Shown piece after piece: positions 26,322 to 36,133 of a DNA stretch of 64,000 bases. The notes under the pieces were generated by a model. The model made no database searches. It had not been told where the DNA came from and saw nothing but the letters and a program-made list of their open reading frames with translations. Each line of letters starts with the position of its first letter. The stretch's first letter is position 1. The position numbers were made by a program, and so were the translations under genes. Where the stretch lies: contig NZ_CP067396.1 of the NCBI RefSeq assembly GCF_023617245.1, forward strand, positions 3,410,001 through 3,474,000, given 5' to 3'. The stretch is from Lysobacter enzymogenes. Its GTDB lineage: Bacteria > Pseudomonadota > Gammaproteobacteria > Xanthomonadales > Xanthomonadaceae.

Positions 26322-27109
26322 ACCTGCGGATCCTTTGCGCGACGCTGTTGTCGCTCGCCATCGCCCTGCCCCTGCAGGCGCAGGCGCGCGACTTCAAGCT
26401 CTACAACAACACCAAGTACACCGACGGCGACGACCGCCGCCTCGACATCGCCCGCTCCAACCTGCTCGGCGAACCGCAACTGCCCGAACTGGCCAAGGGC
26501 GTCATGCCGGACGAAAAACGCTACAAGGACGCGGTGCGCGCCAGCCTCGGCAACCCCGGCCCGCTGGTGTTGGACTTCGAGCACATCAACCTGGCCAAGG
26601 ACCCGCAGTTGTCGGCGACCAACCTCGACAAGCTGCAGACCCTGGCGCGCTGGGCGCGCGAGGCCGCGCCGGGACGCCAGATCGGCTACTACGGCTTCCC
26701 CGGTTCGATCGACAAGAACGATCCGGCGCGTGGCAAACAATTGGCCGAGTCGGTGGATCTGTTCTTCCCCTCGCTGTACACCGTCGACGACGACCGCGAC
26801 CGCTGGCGCCGGCGCCTGGACAACATGGTCGCCGCCGCGCGCAAGCTCGACGCGTCCAAGCCGGTGCTGCCGTTCGTGTGGCCGCAGTACCACGACAAGA
26901 CCCCGCGCGACGGCGAGTTCGTCGCCTCCGACTACTGGAAATTCCAGCTCGACCAGCTGCATCGCGCCGCCGACGGCGCGGTCATCTGGAGCAAGCGCGT
27001 CAGCGGCGGCGAACGCGACTGGGTGCCGGTCACCCGCAGTTTCATCCAGTCGGCCAAGCCCGCTTCCAGCCCCTCCCAGCCCAGCCGACGCGCCGCCCCC
27101 CGCCCCTGA
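26318..27109 (+). CDS. exported protein with barrel-like hydrolase features, unknown family
   Basis: 263 aa. The ATG overlaps the stop of the glycosyltransferase gene (ATGA). A Sec signal peptide ends near QAQA (MNLRILCATLLSLAIALPL). Segments LVLDFEHINLAK, IGYYGFPGS, DLFFPSLYTVD, PFVWPQYH and DGAVIWSKRVSG look like successive strand ends of a TIM-barrel hydrolase. They loosely recall GH56 hyaluronidases, with D and E in DFEH as possible catalytic acids. This is pattern-matching, not a family call. The tail (SSPSQPSRRAAPRP) is low complexity. In this setting it may trim or cleave the polymer in the periplasm. Confidence 0.7.
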   Translation: MNLRILCATLLSLAIALPLQAQARDFKLYNNTKYTDGDDRRLDIARSNLLGEPQLPELAKGVMPDEKRYKDAVRASLGNPGPLVLDFEHINLAKDPQLSATNLDKLQTLARWAREAAPGRQIGYYGFPGSIDKNDPARGKQLAESVDLFFPSLYTVDDDRDRWRRRLDNMVAAARKLDASKPVLPFVWPQYHDKTPRDGEFVASDYWKFQLDQLHRAADGAVIWSKRVSGGERDWVPVTRSFIQSAKPASSPSQPSRRAAPRP

Positions 27110-27162
27110 GCGCGCGCCGCCGCCGAGCGCACCTTCCCCCATATCGAAATCCCGGAACTCCC

Positions 27163-29319
27163 ATGCACCAAGTCCTGCAAAACCTGCGCGACGGCAGCAC
27201 CGAAGTCGCCGACGTCCCCGCCCCCGCGCTGCGCCGCGGGCACCTGCTGATCCGCAGCCACGTCACCCTGGTCTCGGCCGGCACCGAGCGCATGCTGGTC
27301 GAATTCGGCAAGGCCAACCTGCTGCAGAAGGCGCGCCAGCAGCCGGACAAGGTGCGCATGGTGCTGGAGAAGATCCGCACCGACGGCCTGACCACCACTC
27401 TCGACGCGGTGCGCAGCAAGCTCGACCAGCCGCTGGCGCTGGGCTACTGCAACGTCGGCACGGTGATCGGCGTCGGCCCCGGCGTGACCGGGTTCGAGCT
27501 CGGCGACCGCGTCGCCAGCAACGGCAAGCACGCCGAAGTGGTCGCGGTGCCGGTCAACCTGTGCGCCAAGATCCCGGCCGAGGTCGGCGACGAAGCCGCC
27601 GCCTTCACCGTGCTCGCGGCGATCGGCCTGCAGGGCATCCGCCTGGTCCAGCCCACGCTCGGCGAAGCGGTGGTGGTCACCGGCCTGGGCCTGATCGGCC
27701 TGATCACCGTGCAGTTGCTGCGCGCGCACGGCTGCCGCGTGCTCGGCATCGACTTCGACCCGGCCAAGCTGGCGCTGGCGCGCAGCTACGGCGCGCAGAC
27801 CGTCGACCTGTCCAAGGGCGAGGACCCGGTCGCCGCGGCGCAGGCGTTCTCGCGCGGGCGCGGCGTCGACGCGGTGATCATCACCGCCTCCAGCAAGAGC
27901 AACGAGCCGGTCTCGCAGGCCGCGCACATGTGCCGCAAGCGCGGCCGCATCGTCCTGGTCGGGGTCACCGGCCTGGAGTTGTCGCGCGCGGACTTCTACG
28001 AGAAAGAGCTGTCGTTCCAGGTCTCGTGCTCGTACGGCCCGGGCCGCTACGATCCGTCCTACGAGGAACGCGGCAACGATTATCCGGTCGGCTTCGTGCG
28101 CTGGACCGAGCAACGCAACTTCGAAGCGGTGCTGGACATGATGGCCAGCGGCGCGCTGCAGTTGCAGCCGCTGGTCTCGCATCGCTATCCCATCGCCGAG
28201 GCCGAGACCGCCTACGGCGTGCTCGGCGGCGGCGTGCCCTCGCTCGGCATCGTGCTCGACTACGGCCGCGGCGAGGAGATGGCCGACCACCTGATCCGCC
28301 GCCACATCCCGCTGCCGGTCGCGACCACGGTGCGCGAGGCGCCCGCCGCCGACGCCGACCGCAACGCGGTCGCCTTCATCGGCGCCGGCAACTACGCCGG
28401 GCGCGTGCTGATCCCGGCCTTCGCCAAGGCCGGCGCGCGCCTGCACACGGTGGTGACCGCCAACGGCGTGGGCAGCGTGCACTTCGGCAAGAAGTTCGGC
28501 TTCTCCCACGCCAGCACCGACACCAGCGCGGTGCTGCGCGATCCGGCGGTGGGCTCGGTGGTGATCGCCACCCAGCACGCCAGCCACGCCGAACTGACCT
28601 TCAAGGCGCTGCGCCGCGGCAAGCACGTGTTCGTGGAAAAGCCGCTGTGCCTGACCATGGAAGAACTGCAGACCATCGAGAAGGCGCACGCCGAACAGAC
28701 CGTGTACGGCGCGCCGCCGGTGTTGATGGTCGGCTTCAACCGCCGCTTCGCCCCGCAGGTGCAGAAGATCCACCAGCTGCTGGCCGGCGTGCGCGAGCCC
28801 AAGAGCTTCGTCATGACCGTCAACGCCGGCGCGATCCCGGCCGACCACTGGACCCAGGACCCGCAGGCCGGCGGCGGCCGCCTGATCGGCGAGGCCTGCC
28901 ACTTCGTCGACCTGCTGCGCTTCCTCGCCGGCGCGCCGATCGTCGGCCACCGGCTCACCGCGGTCGGCAACGTCGCCGGCGTCGGCATCCGCAGCGACCG
29001 GATCAGCTTCACCCTGAGCTTCGCCGACGGCTCGTTCGGCACCGTGCATTACCTCGCCAACGGCCACAAGAGCTTCCCCAAGGAACGGCTGGAAGTGTTC
29101 GCCGCCGGCCGGGTGCTGGCGCTGGACAACTTCCGCAAGCTGCGCGGCTACGGCTGGCCGGGTTTCAACAAGATGAACCTGTGGAGCCAGGACAAGGGCC
29201 AGGCCGCGTGCGCGCAGGCGTTCATGCGCGCCGCGCGCGGCGAAGCGCCGCCGCCGATCCCGGCCGAGGAGATCTTCGAAGTCGCGCGCGTCACCCTCGA
29301 ACTGGACGCGTCGGTATGA
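27163..29319 (+). CDS. bi-domain oxidoreductase: zinc-alcohol-dehydrogenase-like + Gfo/Idh/MocA
   Basis: 718 aa. Residues 1 to about 365 are a medium-chain dehydrogenase (GYCNVGTVIGVGPGVTGFELGDRV; cofactor site VVVTGLGLIGLITVQLL; AAHMCRKRGRIVLVGVTG). Residues from about 405 are a Gfo/Idh/MocA oxidoreductase (VAFIGAGNYAGRVLIPAF; VVIATQHASHAELTFKAL; HVFVEKPLCLTMEEL). The classical catalytic Cys/His zinc pattern is not evident in the first half. Such two-domain proteins occur in surface-polysaccharide clusters, usually beside a heparinase-like gene as here. They are thought to modify a sugar, but the reaction is not established. The ATG at 27163 follows a weak ribosome site. Confidence 0.88.
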   Translation: MHQVLQNLRDGSTEVADVPAPALRRGHLLIRSHVTLVSAGTERMLVEFGKANLLQKARQQPDKVRMVLEKIRTDGLTTTLDAVRSKLDQPLALGYCNVGTVIGVGPGVTGFELGDRVASNGKHAEVVAVPVNLCAKIPAEVGDEAAAFTVLAAIGLQGIRLVQPTLGEAVVVTGLGLIGLITVQLLRAHGCRVLGIDFDPAKLALARSYGAQTVDLSKGEDPVAAAQAFSRGRGVDAVIITASSKSNEPVSQAAHMCRKRGRIVLVGVTGLELSRADFYEKELSFQVSCSYGPGRYDPSYEERGNDYPVGFVRWTEQRNFEAVLDMMASGALQLQPLVSHRYPIAEAETAYGVLGGGVPSLGIVLDYGRGEEMADHLIRRHIPLPVATTVREAPAADADRNAVAFIGAGNYAGRVLIPAFAKAGARLHTVVTANGVGSVHFGKKFGFSHASTDTSAVLRDPAVGSVVIATQHASHAELTFKALRRGKHVFVEKPLCLTMEELQTIEKAHAEQTVYGAPPVLMVGFNRRFAPQVQKIHQLLAGVREPKSFVMTVNAGAIPADHWTQDPQAGGGRLIGEACHFVDLLRFLAGAPIVGHRLTAVGNVAGVGIRSDRISFTLSFADGSFGTVHYLANGHKSFPKERLEVFAAGRVLALDNFRKLRGYGWPGFNKMNLWSQDKGQAACAQAFMRAARGEAPPPIPAEEIFEVARVTLELDASV

Positions 29320-29347
29320 GCGCGCGCCCGGGCCCGGAGAGCGCCGC

Positions 29348-31006
29348 ATGAGCCTGGCCACGCGCCTGCCGCGGCTGTGGCATACCGTGCGCCACCTGCG
29401 CCCGGTGCAGATCTACGGCCGCGCCTGGCACCGCCTGCACCGCCCGCGCGTCGCCCACGCGCCGGCGCCGCAGATGGCCGCGTTCGAACGCGGCTGGATC
29501 GCCTGCGCGCGCGAGCCTTCGATGCTCGGGCCGACCCGCTTCCGCTTCCTCAACGAGGAGCACGAGGCCGGCGCCAACGACTGGAACAGCACCCGGCTGC
29601 CGAAGCTGTGGCTGTACAACCTGCATTACTTCGACGATCTCAACGCCGACGCCGCGGCCTCGCGCGAACACTGGCACCGCGACCTGATCGCGCGCTGGAT
29701 CGCCGACAACCCGCCGCCGGCCGGCAACGGCTGGGAGCCGTATTGCCTGTCGCTGCGCATCGTCAACTGGATCAAGTGGCGCTGCGGCGGCCAGTTGTTC
29801 GGCGACGCCGCGCGCGCGCGCACCGCGCTCGACAGCCTCGCCACCCAGGTGCGGTTCCTGCGCGGGCGGCTGGAGCGGCACCTGCTCGGCAACCACCTGT
29901 GGGCGAACTACAAGGCGCTGCTGTTCGCCGGCGCGTTCTTCGAAGGCTCCGAGGCGGTGCGTTGGCGCGAACTGGGCCTGTTCGGCCTGCGCGCGCAGAT
30001 CGACGAGCAGATCCTCGCCGACGGCGGCCATTTCGAACGCAGCCCGATGTACCACGCGATCCTGCTGGAGGACCTGCTCGACCTGGTCCAGCTGGCCCTG
30101 GTCTACCCCGGCGCGTTCCCCGAACGCGACGTGCAGTTGTGGCGCGACAAGGCGCGGGCGATGCTGGCGTGGCTGGCGGTCATGACCCACCCCGACGGCG
30201 GCATCGCCTTCTTCAACGACGCCGCGCTCGGCATCGCGCCGCCGCTCGCGGCGCTGCAGGATTACGCGCGCGCGCTCGGCATCGAGCCGCCGCCGGCCTC
30301 GCGCGAGCCGCTGCAGTTGCTGCCGCAATCGGGTTACGCACGACTGCAATCGGGCGAAGCGGTGTTGATCTGCGATGTCGGCGAAATCGGCCCGGACTAC
30401 CTGCCCGGCCACGCCCACGCAGACACCCTGAGCTTCGAACTGTCGCTGCGCGGCCGGCGGGTGCTGGTCAACGCCGGCATCTCGCGCTACGACATCGATC
30501 CCGAGCGACTGTGGCAACGCGGCACCGCCGCGCACAATACGGTCGAGATCGACGGCCAGGATTCCTCGGAAGTCTGGGCCAGCTTCCGCGTCGCCCGGCG
30601 CGCGCGGCCGCGCGCGGTCGCGCACGGGCGCGAGGGCGAATCGCTGTGGCTCAGCGCCGCGCACGACGGCTATCGCCGGCTCAAGGGCCGGCCGCTGCAT
30701 CGCCGGCGCTGGGTGCTGACCCCGCGCGGGCTGCGCATCGAGGACCGCATCGACGGCCGCTTCGGCGAGGCGATCGCGCGCTTGCGCGTGCATCCGCAGT
30801 GCGAAGTCGACGGCCACGATATCCGCGCCGCCGGCGACGGCGACGGCCCCGCGCAACTGCGCTGGCGCAGCGAGGCCGGCGGCGATGCGCTGGTGCCGGG
30901 CCGCTATCACCCCGGCTTCGGCTTGCGCGAAGCCTGCACGGTGATCGAAACCCTGATCGACCCGCGCGTGGGCACCGCGACCCTGGTGCTGGAATGGGGA
31001 CGCTGA
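29348..31006 (+). CDS. heparinase II/III family protein
   Basis: 552 aa, no obvious signal peptide. The N-terminal half is an alpha-toroid (LWLYNLHYFDDLNA; WEPYCLSLRIVNWIKW; LLGNHLWANYKALLF; ADGGHFERSPMYHAILLEDLLD), with NH and Y/H residues typical of polysaccharide lyases. The C-terminal half is the heparinase II/III beta domain (YLPGHAHADTLSFELSLRGRRVLVNAGIS; AAHNTVEIDGQDSSEVWASF). Members in exopolysaccharide clusters are suspected to act on uronic-acid-containing chains by lysis or epimerisation. That would fit a ManNAcA polymer. GGAGA lies before the ATG and the gene starts 28 nt after the bi-domain oxidoreductase. Confidence 0.88.
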   Translation: MSLATRLPRLWHTVRHLRPVQIYGRAWHRLHRPRVAHAPAPQMAAFERGWIACAREPSMLGPTRFRFLNEEHEAGANDWNSTRLPKLWLYNLHYFDDLNADAAASREHWHRDLIARWIADNPPPAGNGWEPYCLSLRIVNWIKWRCGGQLFGDAARARTALDSLATQVRFLRGRLERHLLGNHLWANYKALLFAGAFFEGSEAVRWRELGLFGLRAQIDEQILADGGHFERSPMYHAILLEDLLDLVQLALVYPGAFPERDVQLWRDKARAMLAWLAVMTHPDGGIAFFNDAALGIAPPLAALQDYARALGIEPPPASREPLQLLPQSGYARLQSGEAVLICDVGEIGPDYLPGHAHADTLSFELSLRGRRVLVNAGISRYDIDPERLWQRGTAAHNTVEIDGQDSSEVWASFRVARRARPRAVAHGREGESLWLSAAHDGYRRLKGRPLHRRRWVLTPRGLRIEDRIDGRFGEAIARLRVHPQCEVDGHDIRAAGDGDGPAQLRWRSEAGGDALVPGRYHPGFGLREACTVIETLIDPRVGTATLVLEWGR

Positions 31007-31010
31007 CGCC

Positions 31011-32267
31011 ATGCGCATCCTGTTCCTGACCGACAACTTCCCGCCCGAGGGCAACGCCCCGGCCACCCGCACCTACGAGCACGCGGTGCGCTGGGTGCGC
31101 GCCGGCCACGAGGTCACGGTGATCACCTGCGCGCCGAACTTCCCCGAAGGCAAGCTGTTCCCCGGCTACCGCAACGCCTGGCGCAGCGTGGAGACGCTCG
31201 ACGGCATCCGGGTGGTGCGGGTCAAGACCTACATCACCGCGAACGAGGGCTTCCTCAAGCGCACCCTGGATTATCTGAGCTTCATGGCCGCCGGCACCGT
31301 GGCCGGGCTGTTCGAACGTCGCCACGACGTGGTCGTGGCGACCTCGCCGCAATTCTTCTGCGCGCTCGGCGGCTGGGCGCTGGCGCGGCTCAAGCGCCGG
31401 CCGTTCGTGTTCGAGCTGCGCGACCTGTGGCCGGCCTCGATCACCGCGGTCGGCGCGATGCAGCGCAGCGCCGCGATCCGGGCGCTGGAAAAGCTCGAGA
31501 TGTTCCTCTACCGCAGCGCCGACGCGATCGTGCCGGTGACCCAGTCCTTCCGCGAAGAACTGGTCCATCGCGGCGTGCAGGCCGACAAGATCCACGTCGT
31601 GCTCAACGGCGTCGACCTGCAACGCTACCGCCCCGCCGCGCGCGATCAAGCGATGGCGAAGCAGTACGACCTCGACGGCCGCTTCGTGGTCGGCTACCTC
31701 GGCACCCACGGCATGGCCCATGGCCTGGAGAAGGTGATCGAGGCCGCCGAACGGCTGCGCGACGACCCGCGCATCGTGTTCTTCTTCGCCGGAAGCGGCG
31801 CGCAGCGCGCGCACGTGGAGCGGATGGCGGCCGAACGCGCCCTGCCCAACGTGCGCATGATCCCGCGCCAGCCCAAGGAAATGATGCCCAGGCTCTGGGG
31901 CCTGTGCGACCTGTCGCTGATCCCGCTGCGCGACACGCCGGTGTTCGCCTCGGTGATCCCGTCCAAGCTGTTCGAAGGCATGGGCATGGGCATCCCGGCG
32001 CTGATGTCGCTGCCGCGCGGCGAGGCGGTGCGGATCGTCGAAAGCACCGGTTGCGGCGTGTGCGTGGCGCCGGAGGACGCGGCGGCGATGGCCGACGAGA
32101 TCGCCGCGCTGGCCGGCGATCCCGAGCGCATGCGCCGGCTGCGCGAAGCCAGCCTGGCCGCGGCGCCGGCGTACTCGCGCGACCGCCAGGCGCGGCTGAT
32201 GAGCGACGCCCTGGCGCGGCTGGTCGACGACGACGGCGCGCGCGGCCTGCTGCGCACGCCGGAGTAA
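31011..32267 (+). CDS. WbuB-like GT4 glycosyltransferase
   Basis: 418 aa. The opening MRILFLTDNFPPEGNAPATR and the stretch FVFELRDLWPASITAVGAM are typical of the WbuB group (amino-sugar transferases of GT4). The C-terminal donor-binding domain begins at FVVGYLGTHGMAHGLEKVIEA and carries the EX7E-type motif in SKLFEGMGMGIPALMS. It should add an acetamido sugar to the lipid-linked intermediate. The ATG lies 4 nt after the heparinase-like stop codon, so the genes are in one unit. Donor identity cannot be fixed from sequence. Confidence 0.9.
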   Translation: MRILFLTDNFPPEGNAPATRTYEHAVRWVRAGHEVTVITCAPNFPEGKLFPGYRNAWRSVETLDGIRVVRVKTYITANEGFLKRTLDYLSFMAAGTVAGLFERRHDVVVATSPQFFCALGGWALARLKRRPFVFELRDLWPASITAVGAMQRSAAIRALEKLEMFLYRSADAIVPVTQSFREELVHRGVQADKIHVVLNGVDLQRYRPAARDQAMAKQYDLDGRFVVGYLGTHGMAHGLEKVIEAAERLRDDPRIVFFFAGSGAQRAHVERMAAERALPNVRMIPRQPKEMMPRLWGLCDLSLIPLRDTPVFASVIPSKLFEGMGMGIPALMSLPRGEAVRIVESTGCGVCVAPEDAAAMADEIAALAGDPERMRRLREASLAAAPAYSRDRQARLMSDALARLVDDDGARGLLRTPE

Positions 32268-32274
32268 ACGACGC

Positions 32275-33021
32275 ATGTCCGCCGCCGCGTGGTTGACCCA
32301 GCCCCTGCACGCCAGCGCCGTCGGCCTGGCGCTGGCGGCGCTGGTGTGGCTGCTGCATTGGCGCCGCAGCGCGCTCGCGCTCGGCGTGTTGGCCGTGGCG
32401 TGGTCGCTGCTGTGGTCGCTGCCGGCCGCGGCCGGCGCGCTGCGCGATTCGCTGCAGCGCGGCTATCTGGGCCAGAGCGCCGAAGGCCTGCCGCAGGCCG
32501 ACGTGATCGTGGTGCTCGGCGGCGGCATCGGCCGGGTCAGCGCTTTCGCGCGCGGCGACGCCGACGCGCCGGAACTGGCCGGCAACCGCGTCGCCGCGGC
32601 CGCGCGCGCCTGGCAGGCCGGACGCGCGCCGGCGATCCTGCTCAGCGGCGGCGCCAGCGCCCGCACGCGCGGGGTCAGCGAAGCGGCGATCATGGCCGAT
32701 GCGCTGGTCGAGCTCGGCGTACCTCGGCAGGCGCTGGTGCTGGAGGATGCCAGCGGCGACACTCGCGCCAACGCCGAGCGCAGCGCGCGCATCGCCGCCG
32801 AACGCGGCTGGAAGCGCGCGATCCTGGTCACCTCGGCCCTGCACATGCCGCGCGCCCTGCAATGGTTCCAGCGCGCCGGGCTGCCGGCGCTGCCGCTGGC
32901 GCCGGAGCCGCCGGTCGCGGCAGCGCCGCCGGAGGCGTGGACGCCGTCGATGCGGACCTTGGATGAGAGTGCGCAGGCCTTGCGCGAGTACGCCGGGTTG
33001 GTGGTGGCGACGTTCGGGTGA
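32275..33021 (+). CDS. YdcF/ElyC-like DUF218 membrane protein
   Basis: 248 aa. Two membrane segments (about 13-28 and 33-52) are followed by a DUF218 domain: ADVIVVLGGGIGRVSAF, AILLSGGASARTRGVSEA, LVLEDASGDTRANAERSARI and KRAILVTSALHMPRALQWFQ. Related ElyC and YdcF proteins affect envelope polysaccharide metabolism and undecaprenyl-phosphate use. The exact reaction is unknown. It is the last gene of the exopolysaccharide run, 7 nt after the glycosyltransferase stop, with GGAG in the overlap region. Confidence 0.88.
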   Translation: MSAAAWLTQPLHASAVGLALAALVWLLHWRRSALALGVLAVAWSLLWSLPAAAGALRDSLQRGYLGQSAEGLPQADVIVVLGGGIGRVSAFARGDADAPELAGNRVAAAARAWQAGRAPAILLSGGASARTRGVSEAAIMADALVELGVPRQALVLEDASGDTRANAERSARIAAERGWKRAILVTSALHMPRALQWFQRAGLPALPLAPEPPVAAAPPEAWTPSMRTLDESAQALREYAGLVVATFG

Positions 33022-33060
33022 GGTTGCGCGCGCCGGGTATTTCTTCGCTCGCGGGCAGGA

Positions 33061-33230
33061 GCAAAATCAAAATGGGTTCCGGCTTTCGCCGGAATGACGG
33101 GGTGGGGAAACACGGCCATCATCAGCCGTGAGCCATGAGCCATGAGCCATGAGCCATGAGGAGTGAGCCGTAAGCCGGCGCCACTTTCCCCCGTCATTCC
33201 GGCGAAAGCCGGAACCCATTTTGATCTTGC
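33061..33230. repeat. family C element: 42-bp inverted arms around a 7-bp tandem repeat
   Basis: The left arm (33061-33102) and right arm (33189-33230) are inverted and match at 41 of 42 positions. Each contains its own hairpin (TTCCGGCTTTCGCCGGAA). Between them, about 33124-33160, GAGCCAT is repeated four times in tandem with degenerate flanking copies. The arrangement resembles a small non-autonomous mobile element. It fills the gap between the exopolysaccharide cluster and the convergent glmS and may also stop transcription from both sides. Confidence 0.85.
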
Positions 33231-33309
33231 CGTTGCTATTGCTGCAGTTGTCGCTGCTACTGCGGCAACCAGCGCCGCGAGCCCAAGCCCGCGGCGCCGT
33301 CACGACCGC

Positions 33310-35142
<1,833 letters not shown>

Positions 35143-35376
35143 GCTGAAAAACTCCGGGGGAAGAGTGCCGGCCAGTCTAGCCGGGCCTTCCCCCGGCCGT
35201 CGCGAACTGCGTCGCGACGGCGCTACCGCCGGCACAGATCGTTAGCGAACGGTTCAACAAGCCCAATGCGGCGCCCGGCTGCACCGGGAGATCGAACACG
35301 TCGGCGTGACCGACGCGTTACACCACCGACGAAGCGGGCGCAGGCCCGAGAGACGGCCGAATGCCGGTATGCGCCG

Positions 35377-36054
35377 TCATTTCGCCCTGCACTCGAGCAC
35401 CGCGTGCCTGATCGCGGCGTCCGTCACCGCATAGCCCGCGAGGTGGCCGCATCCGCCGCCGATGCGTTCACCGCAACCCTGAGCCACACAGGTATCGAAC
35501 ACCGCCGCCTGATGGCCCGCCAGGATCCCGTGGGCGCAGTCGCGTCGCGGTCCGACGAACGAATTCAACTCGAGCCGCATCGCCTCGGCCAGGGCGCCAT
35601 CGACCTCGACCGGAGCAACGTAACGCGGGTCCTTCAGAAAGGCCTCGTCCAGCGCCCGCGAGCACTGCGAGTCCTGGCGCGAGCCGGCGGCACGGGCCCG
35701 CTCCTCCATCGCGTCCCTGGCGTCTTCGGCCCTGCCGTCCGCGGCGCATTGCCGGTCGTTGCCGGCGCATCGCCGGATGTCGACGAGCTTGTTGATGGTC
35801 TCGGTCGCGCCCGGAGGCGTACCCGTGCCGAACACGGCGCGCACCTCGTCTCCCACGCGCACATCGGCCAAACGTTCCAGCGCCTTCGCCTCGCCGTAGA
35901 AGCCGATGTAGACGACGGCGTTTTTCCTGCCGATCGCGATGCGCCCCGGCGAAACTTCGACGATCTTGCCGACGTAGACGCGCTCGTCGGCCCCGGCAGC
36001 GGCCGCAGCGGCGAGCAGAAACAGCAACGCAACAACGACGGTGGTCGGTTTCAT
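35377..36054 (-). CDS. Cys-rich exported hypothetical protein
   Basis: 225 aa. A Sec signal peptide (MKPTTVVVALLFLLAAAAAA, cleavage near GADE) is followed by a small beta-type domain (RVYVGKIVEVSPGRIAIGRK) and a C-terminal half with eight Cys in all (RRC, RQC, SQC, RDC, DTC, QGC, GGC, LEC). An even number of Cys in an exported protein suggests disulfides. GAGG precedes the ATG. I do not recognise the family. It lies between recJ (79 bp upstream) and glmS (234 bp downstream) on the same strand, with no functional link apparent. Confidence 0.75.
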   Translation of the reverse strand: MKPTTVVVALLFLLAAAAAAGADERVYVGKIVEVSPGRIAIGRKNAVVYIGFYGEAKALERLADVRVGDEVRAVFGTGTPPGATETINKLVDIRRCAGNDRQCAADGRAEDARDAMEERARAAGSRQDSQCSRALDEAFLKDPRYVAPVEVDGALAEAMRLELNSFVGPRRDCAHGILAGHQAAVFDTCVAQGCGERIGGGCGHLAGYAVTDAAIRHAVLECRAK

Positions 36055-36133
36055 CGATGGCGGACCTCGATTGCCCAGCGTGGAATAGCGGCGCGCGGAT
36101 TCGCGCCGACGGCCGACATCGGCACGGCGGCGG

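Noticed and set aside
33124..33160. possible CRISPR array
   Set aside because: The repeat unit is 7 bp without spacers; it is a simple tandem inside an inverted-repeat element.
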